A DNA stretch of 64,000 nt from an uncultured Anaerobutyricum sp. (GCF_934307085.1 NZ_CAKRCF010000008.1:1-64000); one strand, 5' to 3'; counted from the stretch's first letter, positions 43,029 to 52,611 are shown. Made by a program: numbers and translations. The notes: generated by a model from the letters alone, not told the origin.

Positions 43029-44135
43029 GTGGGTGCTATCGTAGAAATAGAAGGTGTTAATAAAATATACGGGACAAATCACGTAGTGAAAGATTTAAAT
43101 TTGACGGTGGAAGAAGGAGAATTCCTTACACTATTAGGCTCTTCTGGATGTGGTAAGACAACAACGCTTCGAATGATTGCAGGTTTTGAGGAACCGACAA
43201 GTGGAAGTATTAAAGTAGAAGGAGAAGCAATCGGTGATAAGGAGCCATTTGAAAGAAATGTAAATACGGTATTTCAGAGTTATGCATTATTCCCACATAA
43301 AACGATTTATGACAATGTTGCGTATGGTTTAAAGATGAAAAAAGTACCAAAAGCAGAGATTAAAAAGCGGGTAACAGAGATGTTAGCTCTCGTACAGTTA
43401 GAAGGATTTGAAAAAAGATATCCAAGTCAGTTATCCGGTGGTCAGAAGCAAAGGGTTGCAATTGCGAGAGCATTGATTAATCGTCCGAGAGTTCTTCTTT
43501 TAGATGAACCGCTTGGCGCACTTGACCTTAAGTTGAGAAAGCAGATGCAGCTTGAGTTAAAGCGACTTCAGAGAAAATTAAATATCACATTTATTTATGT
43601 TACACATGATCAGGAAGAAGCGCTTACGATGAGTGACCGTATTGCAATCATGCATGATGGAGTTCTTGACCAGCTTGGTACTCCCTCCGAAATTTATGAA
43701 AGTCCAAAGACAAGATTTGTTGCCACATTTATTGGTGAGACAAACACCTTTGATGGATGTATACGGAGCATAGATGGAGAACATATATCTGTTATGATTG
43801 AAAATGGTAATATCTGTGGATGTGGTAAAGGATTTGCATTAAATGAGTACATTACAGTATCGGTAAGACCGGAAAAGATGAAATATTCGGAGGTTCCGGT
43901 AGACGGCTTTACTATTAAGGCAATTGTGAAAGATTATGTTTATGTGGGATCGATTATTAAATGTATCGCTTCTCTTCCAAATGGAAATGAGCTAAAGATT
44001 GAAAGATTAGCGGGAGAAGAGCTACCTAAATTAGGAAATTCTATTTATATTTATTGGGAAGAAAAGGATGCGGTTCTTATTCATAATCAAGATCAGTTGA
44101 TATTCCAGGCTGTAGACAGTATCCCATTAGGTTAG
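43029..44135 (+). CDS. potA: Spermidine/putrescine ABC transporter ATP-binding protein
   Basis: This cytoplasmic ATPase powers the PotABCD polyamine importer. It has Walker A GSSGCGKTTT, signature LSGGQKQRVAIARAL, Walker B VLLLDEPLGALD and switch His in YVTHDQEEA, followed by a C-terminal TOBE-type regulatory domain (about 235-368). I take GTG at 43029 as the start because AGAGG lies 8 bp upstream; GTG at 43020 would sit within that site. It is the first of four pot genes in one direction. The cargo may be a polyamine or another cationic amine. Confidence 0.93.
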   Translation: MGAIVEIEGVNKIYGTNHVVKDLNLTVEEGEFLTLLGSSGCGKTTTLRMIAGFEEPTSGSIKVEGEAIGDKEPFERNVNTVFQSYALFPHKTIYDNVAYGLKMKKVPKAEIKKRVTEMLALVQLEGFEKRYPSQLSGGQKQRVAIARALINRPRVLLLDEPLGALDLKLRKQMQLELKRLQRKLNITFIYVTHDQEEALTMSDRIAIMHDGVLDQLGTPSEIYESPKTRFVATFIGETNTFDGCIRSIDGEHISVMIENGNICGCGKGFALNEYITVSVRPEKMKYSEVPVDGFTIKAIVKDYVYVGSIIKCIASLPNGNELKIERLAGEELPKLGNSIYIYWEEKDAVLIHNQDQLIFQAVDSIPLG

Positions 44136-44147
44136 GAGGCGTAATAT

Positions 44148-45026
44148 ATGGCAAAGAAGAAATCAAAACATGAATGGCGGGCGAACAGTCTGCCAGCGGC
44201 AATTATGGTTGGGCCGGTCAGTTTATGGATGGTTCTTTTAGTTGCGATTCCGTTAATCTATGTTGGGGTAATGAGTTTTTGTTCCATTGACCAGTACTAT
44301 AATGTAACATTTCAGTTCACTTTAGAAAATTATACGAGACTGATGAATGCGGATTATATAAAAATATATATACAGTCACTTGTAATCGCATTTCTTACGA
44401 CAGTAATCTGTGTGCTTATTGCCTATCCATTTTCCTGGCTGATAGCAAGAACAAAAAGTAAGAAGAAAAAGATATTATATATGCTTGTCATTATTCCATT
44501 CTGGACGAACTCGTTAATTCGTATTTATGGATGGAGAACATTTCTTGGAACAAACGGTTGGTTAAATACAGCATTACAGACAATGCATCTTACAAACGGA
44601 CCGGTAGATTTTCTTTTTAAACAGGGAACAACAGTACTTGGTATGATATATTGCCTGTTCCCGTTTATGGTTCTTCCGTTGTATACAGCGATTGAAAAGT
44701 TAGATGGAAGTCTCCTTGAAGCTTCAGCAGATTTAGGAGCAAAAAGAGTTTCTACATTTTTTGAAGTAGTTCTTCCACTTACTTCCAGTGGTATTTTTTC
44801 TGGATGCATCATGGTATTTATTCCATGTCTTGGATTTTTCTTCGTATCCGATATTCTTGGTGGAGGAAATGCAGATGTAATCGGTAACCTGATTGAGAGA
44901 CAGTTCCAGAGTGGAAATAACTGGCCGCTTGGTTCGGCATTATCTATTATATTAATTTTAATAACACTTCTGCTCGTAAAGATTTACCAGAAAATGGGCG
45001 GAGATATGGAAAGTCTGGGGGGTTGA
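44148..45026 (+). CDS. potB: Spermidine/putrescine ABC transporter permease PotB
   Basis: This 292 aa protein has six membrane helices and the ABC permease EAA loop LEASADLGAKRVSTFFEVVLP, which docks PotA. The N-terminal sequence NSLPAAIMVGPVSLWMVLLVAIPL is typical of PotB. AGGAGG precedes the ATG, 12 bp after potA. It forms the channel with PotC. Confidence 0.93.
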   Translation: MAKKKSKHEWRANSLPAAIMVGPVSLWMVLLVAIPLIYVGVMSFCSIDQYYNVTFQFTLENYTRLMNADYIKIYIQSLVIAFLTTVICVLIAYPFSWLIARTKSKKKKILYMLVIIPFWTNSLIRIYGWRTFLGTNGWLNTALQTMHLTNGPVDFLFKQGTTVLGMIYCLFPFMVLPLYTAIEKLDGSLLEASADLGAKRVSTFFEVVLPLTSSGIFSGCIMVFIPCLGFFFVSDILGGGNADVIGNLIERQFQSGNNWPLGSALSIILILITLLLVKIYQKMGGDMESLGG

Positions 45027-45029
45027 TGA

Positions 45030-45830
45030 ATGAAGAAGAGACAGAAAGCAAAGATGAGAAAGGCAGGAAGCATAGTCTTTTGTGCAGCGGTATATATTTT
45101 CCTGTTTTTACCGATTTCCGTTATTGTAGTCAACTCTATGAATGCGACAACGACAAAACCGTATCTTTCCTGGAAGGGATTCACATTTGACTGGTATATT
45201 AAATTATTTGACAATGATGCACTGTTAAGTTCCTTTGGAAATACGATGTTTATCGCAAGTATGAGTACTTTACTGGCAACGGTAATAGGAACGCTTGGAG
45301 CAATTGGAATGTATAAATATAAATTTAAGGGAAAGAGCCTGATTGATGGACTTTTATATATTCCGGTAGTTATTCCGGAAATCGTAATGGGTATTTCGCT
45401 CCTGACAATATTTTCAAAAACGAATGTTCCAAGAGGAATGCTGACTTTAATACTGGCACATGTAACGTTTTCTATACCGTATGTTATTTTTAACGTCAGG
45501 GCAAGGCTTTCCGGGTATGACAGTTCAATTGAGGAAGCGAGTCTAGATCTTGGTGCGAATAGGATACGAACCTTTTTTGAAATTACGCTGCCGGTTTTAG
45601 CACCGGGAATTGCGGGTGGAGCATTATTAGCATTTACTCTTTCCATTGATGACGTTATCATCAGTTATTTCGTAAATGGACAGACAAAAACCTATCCATT
45701 GAAAGTAATGGAAAGCATCAAGAGCGGTGTATCACCGGACGTGAATGCACTATCAACTTTAATTTTGATTGGTACGATTATTTTGGTCGTTCTAACACAG
45801 ACAGATTTGTTAAAACGGAAAAAAGCATAG
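45030..45830 (+). CDS. potC: Spermidine/putrescine ABC transporter permease PotC
   Basis: This 266 aa protein has six membrane helices and the EAA loop IEEASLDLGANRIRTFFEITLP. The stretch IDDVIISYFVNGQTKTYPLKV is characteristic of PotC. It starts 3 bp after potB, so it is co-translated. A 250 bp spacer with a small tandem repeat separates it from potD. Confidence 0.93.
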   Translation: MKKRQKAKMRKAGSIVFCAAVYIFLFLPISVIVVNSMNATTTKPYLSWKGFTFDWYIKLFDNDALLSSFGNTMFIASMSTLLATVIGTLGAIGMYKYKFKGKSLIDGLLYIPVVIPEIVMGISLLTIFSKTNVPRGMLTLILAHVTFSIPYVIFNVRARLSGYDSSIEEASLDLGANRIRTFFEITLPVLAPGIAGGALLAFTLSIDDVIISYFVNGQTKTYPLKVMESIKSGVSPDVNALSTLILIGTIILVVLTQTDLLKRKKA

Positions 45831-45866
45831 TATAGAAGTATTATAGAAATTAGAGAATTTATTTAA

Positions 45867-46056
45867 ATATTCAGAAACTTGAATAGGTTAGTTGATTTTG
45901 ATATTCAGAAATTTAAATATGATAGTCAGCTTCAACATTAAAACTGTATAGAATATCTCATTCTGATATTTAAAACATTAAATATGGTGATAAATTCCAA
46001 TATTTAAAAACTGGATAAGGTAGTAAAGCCCAGTATTTAGAAAGTTGGATATTATT
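45867..46056. repeat. Array of six imperfect ~33 bp repeats between potC and potD
   Basis: Units begin at about 45867, 45901, 45936, 45966, 46000 and 46032. The clearest ones start ATATTCAGAAA or ATATTTAAAA and are followed by an AATATG-GGTAGT-like part. The unit length varies from 25 to 35 bp and the third is the most decayed. It is not a CRISPR: units are adjacent, with no spacers. Effect on potD expression is unknown. Confidence 0.65.
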
Positions 46057-46084
46057 AAAATTAAAAAAGAAAAGAGGAAAGTTT

Positions 46085-47140
46085 ATGAAAAAAAGAATGT
46101 TAGCTCTTATAGTGATTGCAGCAATGTTAGTAACGATGCTTGTCGGATGTGGCTCAAAATCATCAGCAGGTAAAAATGGAGAACTGAATATATTTATCTG
46201 GACAGAATATGTACCAGATTCTGTTATCGAAAAATTTGAAAAAGAAACGGGAATTAAAGTAAATGTATCTACTTACTCTTCCAATGAGGATATGCTTGCA
46301 AAAGTAAAATCTGAATCTGAAGGAACCTATGATATCGTACAGCCAAGTGATTACATGGTAGAACAGATGTCTTCGCAAGGAATGCTTGAAGAATTGAAAA
46401 CAGCTGAACTTAAAAACCTTTCTAATATCGGAGAGTCTTATTTAAATCCATCTTACGATCCAGGGAATAAATATTCTGTCCCTTATCAGGGCGGAGTGGC
46501 AGGTATTGCCGTAAACACAAGTAAAGTAAAAAAAGATATTACAAGTTATGGCGATTTATTTGATTCTTCTTTGAAAAATTCTATTGTAGCTTTAGATGAT
46601 TATCGGGCAGTAATCGGTATGACAGCAAGAAGCATGGGATACAGCATGAATGAAACAGACCCTGCCGTATTATCTAAAATTCAGGACAAGTTATTAACGC
46701 TGAAAAATAATGTGAAATTATATGATTCTGACAGTCCAAAGTCTGCCCTGATTTCGGGTGACTGTACGGTGGGTTATGTATGGAGTGCAGAAATTGCGTT
46801 GGCTATGGAAGAAAATCCAGATATTAAAGTAGTATATCCAAAAGAAGGAGCTTATCTGTTCATGGATAACTGGGCAATTCCTAAGGGAGCAAAGAATTAC
46901 GATAACGCAATCAAATTTATCGATTTTATGTTAGATGCAGAAAATGCACAGATGGTATTAGAAGAGTTCCCATATCTTTCTCCAAATACAAAAGCGGTAG
47001 AGGCAATGGGTGATGATTATTCTAAAAATGAAGCAAAGAATCCGCCAGAAGATGTCATCAAAAATGGTGAATATGTAAAGAATCTGGATGCAGATACGTT
47101 AAAAACATATGATGAAATGTGGACAAAGCTGAAACAGTAA
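46085..47140 (+). CDS. potD: Polyamine-binding lipoprotein PotD
   Basis: The 351 aa extracellular binding protein is anchored by a lipid at Cys22 (lipobox LVGC, after a lysine-rich signal). The mature part ELNIFIWTEYVPDSVIEKFEKETG and YDIVQPSDYMVEQM is typical of PotD/PotF, as is the C-terminal NWAIPKGAKNYDNAIKFIDFML. It captures a polyamine-like ligand for PotABC. AAAGAGGAAAG precedes the ATG. The OCD-family gene follows 154 bp later. Confidence 0.93.
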   Translation: MKKRMLALIVIAAMLVTMLVGCGSKSSAGKNGELNIFIWTEYVPDSVIEKFEKETGIKVNVSTYSSNEDMLAKVKSESEGTYDIVQPSDYMVEQMSSQGMLEELKTAELKNLSNIGESYLNPSYDPGNKYSVPYQGGVAGIAVNTSKVKKDITSYGDLFDSSLKNSIVALDDYRAVIGMTARSMGYSMNETDPAVLSKIQDKLLTLKNNVKLYDSDSPKSALISGDCTVGYVWSAEIALAMEENPDIKVVYPKEGAYLFMDNWAIPKGAKNYDNAIKFIDFMLDAENAQMVLEEFPYLSPNTKAVEAMGDDYSKNEAKNPPEDVIKNGEYVKNLDADTLKTYDEMWTKLKQ

Positions 47141-47294
47141 AAATATAATTGGAATATTATACTATATCAGATTGTGAAATATAGATAATACAAGGAATTA
47201 TATTGAGCGGAGAACGAGTATAAGTATTAATCTATGAAAATAACTGCTAAGAAGTAATTGGTAAAATAATAGAATAGAAAGGAAGGTAAGGAAT

Positions 47295-48443
47295 ATGAGC
47301 ATAGATTTTCTGTATCTGAGTGAAAAAGACATGATAGAAGCGGGCGTTATGGATGCGGCAGGATGTATAGAAGCCATGAGAGAGACAATGTCTCTCTTTG
47401 GCAAAAAAGATTTCATTTTAGGCGGACCGAAAGCAGACGAACACGGTTTACAGATTAATTTCCCTGCAACTTCGGAGATTGAAGGCTTCCCATTAGATGA
47501 TGGACCAGATCGGAGATTTAATGCCATGCCCGCCTATCTTGGAGGAAAATATCACATTGCAGGACAGAAATTTTATGGCTCAAATAATCATAATCTGAAA
47601 AAAGGTCTGCCACGTTCTATTCTTATGGTAACCTTGAATGATGTAGATACCGGAGCACCAGTTGCCTATATGAGTGCAAATCTATTAAGTGCAATGAGGA
47701 CAGGAGCCATGCCTGCGATGGCGGCATCCTATCTTGCAAGAAAAGATGCAAAGGTTCTTTCTCTCATTGGTCCGGGAGTAATTAATAAATGTGCATTCCA
47801 ATGCTATATGGAAGTACTGCCAAACATTGATACTCTGAAAATAAGAGGAAGCTCCCTGTACTCAAAGTCTGCTTTAGACATGAAAAAATTTGCGGAAGAA
47901 AATTATCCTCGGATTAAAAATATTATTATCTGCGATTCTTTAGAAGAAGCTTGTCGTGACAGCGATGTAGTAAGTGAAGCGATGTCTGTAACGAAACAGG
48001 ATATGGAAGAATTTAAATTAGACTGGTTCAAAAAGGGAGCATCTGTATTTTCTATGGGAAGTTTTCTTGTTCGTGAGCATGAAAAGTTCCTCGGTACAAC
48101 AATGGTAGCAGACAACTATGGTATGTACGAAAAATATCTCAGAAATTTCATTGCCAGAGGTCCGGTAGATGAACTTGGTCGTAAACGAGAATGGTGTATC
48201 ATGGGAATCGACTTTGTCTATCTTGTAAATGAAAATAAAACCAAACGTGAAAATGTTTTAAATCTCTGCGATATTGTAAATGGCATCTCAAAAGGGAGAA
48301 CTTCTGATGATGAGATTATCATGTGCAGTATCGGCGGCATGCCAATCGAAGATATTTCCTGGGGATACGAATGCTATAAAAAAGCAGAAGCCGAGGGAAT
48401 AGGAACAAAGCTAAATCTCTGGGAAGAACCTTATATGAAATAG
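47295..48443 (+). CDS. Ornithine cyclodeaminase-family protein, copy 1
   Basis: This 382 aa NAD(P)-dependent protein belongs to the ornithine cyclodeaminase / mu-crystallin family. It has the substrate segment SANLLSAMRTGAMPAMAASYLA and the nucleotide-binding VLSLIGPGVINKCAF, where family members usually have GxGxQ. The N-terminus FLYLSEKDMIEAGVMDAAGCIEAM is typical. Family members deaminate ornithine to proline or reduce cyclic imines. This longer subtype is often auto-named 'tyramine oxidase subunit B' without firm evidence. AGGAAGG precedes ATG. It lies between potABCD and the amine-dehydrogenase genes, with a 43%-like paralogue at 49364 (rough visual estimate). Confidence 0.85.
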   Translation: MSIDFLYLSEKDMIEAGVMDAAGCIEAMRETMSLFGKKDFILGGPKADEHGLQINFPATSEIEGFPLDDGPDRRFNAMPAYLGGKYHIAGQKFYGSNNHNLKKGLPRSILMVTLNDVDTGAPVAYMSANLLSAMRTGAMPAMAASYLARKDAKVLSLIGPGVINKCAFQCYMEVLPNIDTLKIRGSSLYSKSALDMKKFAEENYPRIKNIIICDSLEEACRDSDVVSEAMSVTKQDMEEFKLDWFKKGASVFSMGSFLVREHEKFLGTTMVADNYGMYEKYLRNFIARGPVDELGRKREWCIMGIDFVYLVNENKTKRENVLNLCDIVNGISKGRTSDDEIIMCSIGGMPIEDISWGYECYKKAEAEGIGTKLNLWEEPYMK

Positions 48444-48763
48444 TAATTTGTGAAGCCGAACAGACGCCGCTATAGAGAAGTTTGTGTTCGGATTGCATCA
48501 ATGACTTCTAAAAAAAGATTTATTCTAAGGATGATTTTGCTTCGTTGCGCTAAACGTTCCGTGTTGTCTGATAAAACAACCTCGCTCAAAGATGAGCTCG
48601 CGAGGTTACAGTCAACACTCCACAGCGCAAAGGCACAAAATCATCCTTAGAATAAATCCTTCTTTTTTAATTTTTTTGAGCAATCCGATAGGAGCCTATG
48701 ATTTTCAGCGGCTGTGCGGTTTATACACATTATGAAGATTTTTGTTTATCTTTACAAATTACA
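48441..48763 (-). repeat. Long palindromic intergenic element, copy E (nested)
   Basis: The left end TAGTAATTTGTGAAGCCG includes the stop codon of the OCD gene; the right end reads TTTACAAATTAC. The inner palindrome has arms AAGATTTATTCTAAGGATG (from 48515) and CATCCTTAGAATAAATCCTT (to 48661), the TTGCGCT / AGCGCAA stem and apical AACCTCGC / GCGAGGTT (48578-48585, 48600-48607). Its arms match copy C at 12992 but its apical stem differs in both strands. Confidence 0.8.
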
Positions 48764-48830
48764 ATGAGCAAGAGAAGGGGATTCTCCAAAGACTTTTGTC
48801 TGAACCCCCAGGTATCCTCATCTATTGTTG

Positions 48831-49128
48831 GTAATAGAATTTAAACAGCCGCATCAGAAGAAATTTTCCCGGATTGCACAAAGAATACGAAAAAGAAGCA
48901 CGAAAACTTTCTCCCATTTTGAGCCTTTGTGCTGCGGAATTTTGACCATAGACCCTTTGCATTCGTTTCTGCAAAGGGTCTGTTTTATTGGGCAAAATGG
49001 AGCGTTTAGCACAACAGCACAAAATGGGAGAAAATTTTCGCACTTCTTCTCGATACTTCTTCAGGCAATCCGCCCACCACTCTCTCTGCCGCGGCGTCTG
49101 TTACCAACTCACCAAAAATTACTATTTA
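48831..49128 (+). repeat. Long palindromic intergenic element, copy F (nested)
   Basis: The outer ends are GGTAATAGAATTTAAACAG and CACCAAAAATTACTATTTA, with GGATTGC / GCAATCC further in. The inner palindrome arms are GAAGCACGAAAACTTTCTCC and GGGAGAAAATTTTCGCACTTC. Within lie TTGTGCT / AGCACAA, GGAATTTTGACC / GGGCAAAATGG and apical AGACCCTTTGC / GCAAAGGGTCT (48950-48960, 48971-48981). It lies 70 bp after copy E in opposite orientation, so the two OCD genes are separated by about 900 bp of repeats. Confidence 0.8.
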
Positions 49129-49228
49129 TCTTTTACTTCTTTTGGAGTAGGTTTAATTAAATTTTACCAGAAAGATAGTAAATCAAGGTACTTGTGAAGT
49201 TTTTTCGAAAGTAGTAAATTAGCACTAT

Positions 49229-49274
49229 CAAAAGCAACGGAGTGAATTGATTGTTCATTTCGTTGCTTTTTCTT
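49229..49274. terminator. Terminator before the second OCD gene
   Basis: AAAAGCAACG pairs with CGTTGCTTTT, extended by GTGAA / TTCAT, with TTTTTCTTTT after it. It lies 90 bp before the second OCD-family gene, so that gene should have its own promoter. Confidence 0.75.
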
Positions 49275-49363
49275 TTTATAAATTCAGATGCATTGTTACT
49301 GCAAAATTATATTTACCAGATAAGTATAAAATACGTTTATTAAATATGATGGGAGGAATAGAT

Positions 49364-50500
49364 ATGAGTTATCCAGCAATTGATTTTCTTTTTTTAAATG
49401 AGGAGGACATGATAAAAGCAGGTGTCAAAGACATGGCAGGCTGTATTGATGCGATGGAAGAAGTAGTGAAATGCCTGAATAAAGGAGATTATGTGATGGG
49501 TGGTGAGAATCACAATTCACATGGATGCCAGGTTTCTTTCCCAAAAACATCACCGTTCCCGAATATGCCAAAGGATGAGGGGGATGACAGAAGATTTATG
49601 GCGATGCCGGCATATATTGGAGGTTGCTTTGACCTTATGGGAATGAAGTGGTACGGGTCGAATATGGAAAATAGAATGTTAGGGCTTCCCCGTTCCATCC
49701 TGATGGTAATGCTAAATGATAAAAATACAGGGGCTCCTCTTTGTTTGATGAGTGCGAATCTGTTAAGTGCGATGCGAACGGGAGCGATTCCGGGAGTCGG
49801 AACAAAGTATCTGGTGAATAAAGGAGCAAAGGTTTGCGGTATCTGTGGTCCGGGAGTTATGGGAAAAACCAGTCTGGCAGCATTTGTTGCTACGTGTCCT
49901 GACTTAGAAGTTTTAAAGGTAAAAGGAAGAGGAAAGGCTTCCCTCGATAAGTTTATTGCTCATGCCAAAGAAAAATATCCGCAGTTTAAGGAAATCAGAG
50001 CGGTTGATACGGTGGAAGAACTCGTAAGAGATACGGATGTTATTTCTTTTGCAAATACAAGTGGAACAGACTCTTCTACCTATCCATATGTAAAAGGCGA
50101 ATGGATAAAGAAAGGTGCTGTTTTAGTAGGAGTCAGTGCATTTGATATTGATGATGATTTCCTGAGTAATGAATGCAAACTGGTTGTAGATAATATGCAG
50201 CTTTATGAAGCATGGGCAGAAGAATTTCCATATCCATCTTTTGGAGCGAATAATATTATCGGATCTAAATTTACCGATCTTATTCATGACGGAAAGATTA
50301 AGAAAGAAGATATTTATGATTTGGGAGATATTATTCATGGAGACAGACCAGGAAGAGAATATGAAGACCAGATTATTGTTTATTCTGTTGGTGGAATGCC
50401 GGTAGAAGATGTGGCATGGGGGAAGATTTGTTATGAGAAAGCAAAAGAACTTGGACTTGGAGTAAAGCTTCATTTGTGGGATCAACCGGATTTATATTAG
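49364..50500 (+). CDS. Ornithine cyclodeaminase-family protein, copy 2
   Basis: This 378 aa paralogue of the protein at 47295 shares IDFLFLNEEDMIKAGVKDMA, SANLLSAMRTGAIPGVGTKY, and a nucleotide-binding loop CGICGPGVMGKTSLAAF. The C-terminal PVEDVAWGKICYEKAKELG matches the end of copy 1 as well. The start is ATG at 49364 behind GGGAGG; the open frame from 49247 is a chance extension. The 2Fe-2S subunit gene begins 24 bp after its stop, so this copy belongs to the dehydrogenase operon. The paired, non-identical copies suggest a hetero-oligomer or two sequential imine reactions. Confidence 0.85.
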   Translation: MSYPAIDFLFLNEEDMIKAGVKDMAGCIDAMEEVVKCLNKGDYVMGGENHNSHGCQVSFPKTSPFPNMPKDEGDDRRFMAMPAYIGGCFDLMGMKWYGSNMENRMLGLPRSILMVMLNDKNTGAPLCLMSANLLSAMRTGAIPGVGTKYLVNKGAKVCGICGPGVMGKTSLAAFVATCPDLEVLKVKGRGKASLDKFIAHAKEKYPQFKEIRAVDTVEELVRDTDVISFANTSGTDSSTYPYVKGEWIKKGAVLVGVSAFDIDDDFLSNECKLVVDNMQLYEAWAEEFPYPSFGANNIIGSKFTDLIHDGKIKKEDIYDLGDIIHGDRPGREYEDQIIVYSVGGMPVEDVAWGKICYEKAKELGLGVKLHLWDQPDLY

Positions 50501-50524
50501 CTTTTTAAAAAGGAGGTCTTTTTT

Positions 50525-50851
50525 ATGAATACAAGAATTGTGGAACATCCGATTTTAGGAGAACCGGAAAAGGGAAGAAAGGTAACATTTACATATAATG
50601 GGGAGATATTAGAAGGATATGAGGGAGAGCCAGTTGCAGCGGCATTAAAGGCAGCGGGAGTTATGGTGCATCGGTACACAAAAAAGCAGCATAAACCAAG
50701 AGGAATCTTTTGTGCAATCGGAAGATGTACGGACTGTGTTATGGTCGTAGATGGAAAGCCCAATATTAGAACGTGTGTAACACCACTTACGGAAGGAATG
50801 AAAGTAGAAACACAGTATGGTGTTAGTGCAAAGCCATTTGATGAGCAGTGA
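50525..50851 (+). CDS. 2Fe-2S subunit of an amine/imino-acid dehydrogenase (HcnA-like)
   Basis: This 108 aa ferredoxin-like subunit has Cys63, Cys68, Cys71 and Cys84 in the pattern C-x4-C-x2-C-x12-C (IFCAIGRCTDC), as in the small subunits of hydrogen cyanide synthase, opine oxidases and D-hydroxyproline dehydrogenase. AAGGAGG precedes ATG. It comes first in the four-gene set at 50525-54207 and would pass electrons from the FAD subunits to an outside acceptor. Confidence 0.85.
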   Translation: MNTRIVEHPILGEPEKGRKVTFTYNGEILEGYEGEPVAAALKAAGVMVHRYTKKQHKPRGIFCAIGRCTDCVMVVDGKPNIRTCVTPLTEGMKVETQYGVSAKPFDEQ

Positions 50852-51030
50852 GAAAAAGATAAGAAGAATAAATGTAAAAGTAGTAAACAGTGTGAAGAAG
50901 AAATGCCAGTGTATCAATGATGTGCAGAATACACAGTAAGAATACGAAAACGTAAAACAATAAAGTATGTGAATGATAAGCAATAAAAATAATAAAGAGA
51001 AGAAAGAAAGCAGGAAAGGGAGCGAGTCTT

Positions 51031-52611
51031 ATGAAACTGAAACGCTATGATTTGATTGTTGTCGGAGCAGGACCTTCTGGATTATCAGCAGCGATTGAGG
51101 CGGCAAAAAGAGGTCTTGAAGTTGTCGTATTTGATGAAAACGAAAAGCCGGGCGGACAGTTATTTAAACAGATTCATAAATTTTTTGGTTCAAAAGAACA
51201 TAAAGCAAAAATCAGAGGATTTAACATAGGAAAGCAGTTATTGGAAGAAGCGAATGCAGCGGGGGTAAAAGTTGTATTAAATGCCACTGTAATCGGTCTT
51301 TATATGGATAAAGAGGTAGTAGTAAAGATTGGAGAGGCGATTTATCATTATAAAGGAGATACGATTATTGTTGCAACCGGAGCCGCAGAAAATATGGTCA
51401 CATTTGACGGATGGACACTTCCAGGTGTGATTGGAGCCGGAGCCGCACAGACAATGATGAATCTTCATGGAATTAAGCCAGGAGAAAAAGTTTTGATGCT
51501 TGGCTCAGGAAATGTAGGTTTAGTTGTAAGTTTCCAGCTTCTTCAGGCAGGGTGCGAGGTAGTAGCATTGGTTGATGCAGCTCCAAGAGTTGGCGGCTAT
51601 GGTGTTCATGCGGCAAAAGTTGCAAGAACAGGAGTACCATTTTATTTATCTCATACGATTAAAAAAGCAGAAGGTGAAGAATATGTGACAGGAGTAACGA
51701 TTGCGGAGGTAGATGACAAATTCCAGTTTATTCCGGGAACAGAAAAACATTTTGATGTAGATACTATTTGCCTTGCTGTTGGTCTTTCTCCAATGTCACA
51801 GCTTTTGAAAATGGCAGGATGTGCAATGGAAGATAATCCAAAACGAGGCGGTCAGGTTCCACTGATTGATGAACTTGGAGAGACTTCTTTAGATGGCATT
51901 TTTGTAGCTGGTGATGTATCGGGAATTGAAGAAGCAAGTTCGGCAATGATTGAGGGAAGAATTTCCGGAGTAGCGGCTGCATACTATCTTGGATATATCG
52001 AAAAAGATGAATTGGTTGCAGAAGTAAAGAAAAATACAGAGGCACTTGAAAATCTGCGTAAGGGAATGTTTGCACCGAAAAACAGAGGAAAGATTCTTGA
52101 AAAAACAGAAGAAGGCATTGATATTTCCATGAATCTTTTAAAAAAGGGATACCTTTCCGATGAGGAAATTGAAAAGTATCCGGGTGTCACTCATAAGATA
52201 GGAATTCATCCGGTAATGGAATGCTCACAGAATATTCCGTGTAATCCATGCCAGGATGCCTGTCCGAAACATTGTATTAAAATTGGAGAAAACATTACAT
52301 CGCTTCCGGTAGTAGATGGGACGAAGGAATGTATCGGCTGTGGAATGTGTGTGGCATCCTGTTCTGGTCAGGCCATTTTTTTAATTGATGAGAACCTGGA
52401 TGATACTTATGCTTCTGTCACATTACCATATGAGTTTTTACCACTTCCGGAAAAAGGAACAAAAGGGTATGGATTAGGACGTAATGGAGAAAAAGTTTGT
52501 GAAGCAGAAGTTATTGGGGTAAAAATATCAAAGGTGTTTGATCATACAAATCTTCTGACAATTAAAGTACCAAAAGAATATGTGATGAAAGCGAGATTTT
52601 TTAAAGCTTAA
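51031..52611 (+). CDS. FAD/NAD-binding and 4Fe-4S subunit of the dehydrogenase (HcnB-like)
   Basis: This 526 aa protein has an FAD-binding Rossmann start (IVVGAGPSGLSAAIEAAKRG), a second dinucleotide site (LMLGSGNVGLVVSFQLL), the FVAGDVSGIEEASSAM motif and a C-terminal domain with two iron-sulfur Cys groups (CSQNIPCNPCQDACPKHC, CIGCGMCVASC). This is the alpha subunit type of HcnABC, OoxA and archaeal proline dehydrogenases. Most such subunits keep the BFD-like 2Fe-2S domain at their C-terminus; here that domain is a separate gene (52746) and a ferredoxin domain sits in its place. GAAAGGGAG precedes ATG. Confidence 0.87.
   Translation: MKLKRYDLIVVGAGPSGLSAAIEAAKRGLEVVVFDENEKPGGQLFKQIHKFFGSKEHKAKIRGFNIGKQLLEEANAAGVKVVLNATVIGLYMDKEVVVKIGEAIYHYKGDTIIVATGAAENMVTFDGWTLPGVIGAGAAQTMMNLHGIKPGEKVLMLGSGNVGLVVSFQLLQAGCEVVALVDAAPRVGGYGVHAAKVARTGVPFYLSHTIKKAEGEEYVTGVTIAEVDDKFQFIPGTEKHFDVDTICLAVGLSPMSQLLKMAGCAMEDNPKRGGQVPLIDELGETSLDGIFVAGDVSGIEEASSAMIEGRISGVAAAYYLGYIEKDELVAEVKKNTEALENLRKGMFAPKNRGKILEKTEEGIDISMNLLKKGYLSDEEIEKYPGVTHKIGIHPVMECSQNIPCNPCQDACPKHCIKIGENITSLPVVDGTKECIGCGMCVASCSGQAIFLIDENLDDTYASVTLPYEFLPLPEKGTKGYGLGRNGEKVCEAEVIGVKISKVFDHTNLLTIKVPKEYVMKARFFKA

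Noticed and set aside
45867..46056. CRISPR array
   Set aside because: The repeats are adjacent, imperfect and vary in length; there are no spacers and no cas genes.
49247..49363. N-terminal extension of the second OCD-family protein
   Set aside because: It starts inside a terminator; the internal ATG has GGGAGG and aligns with the start of the paralogue.
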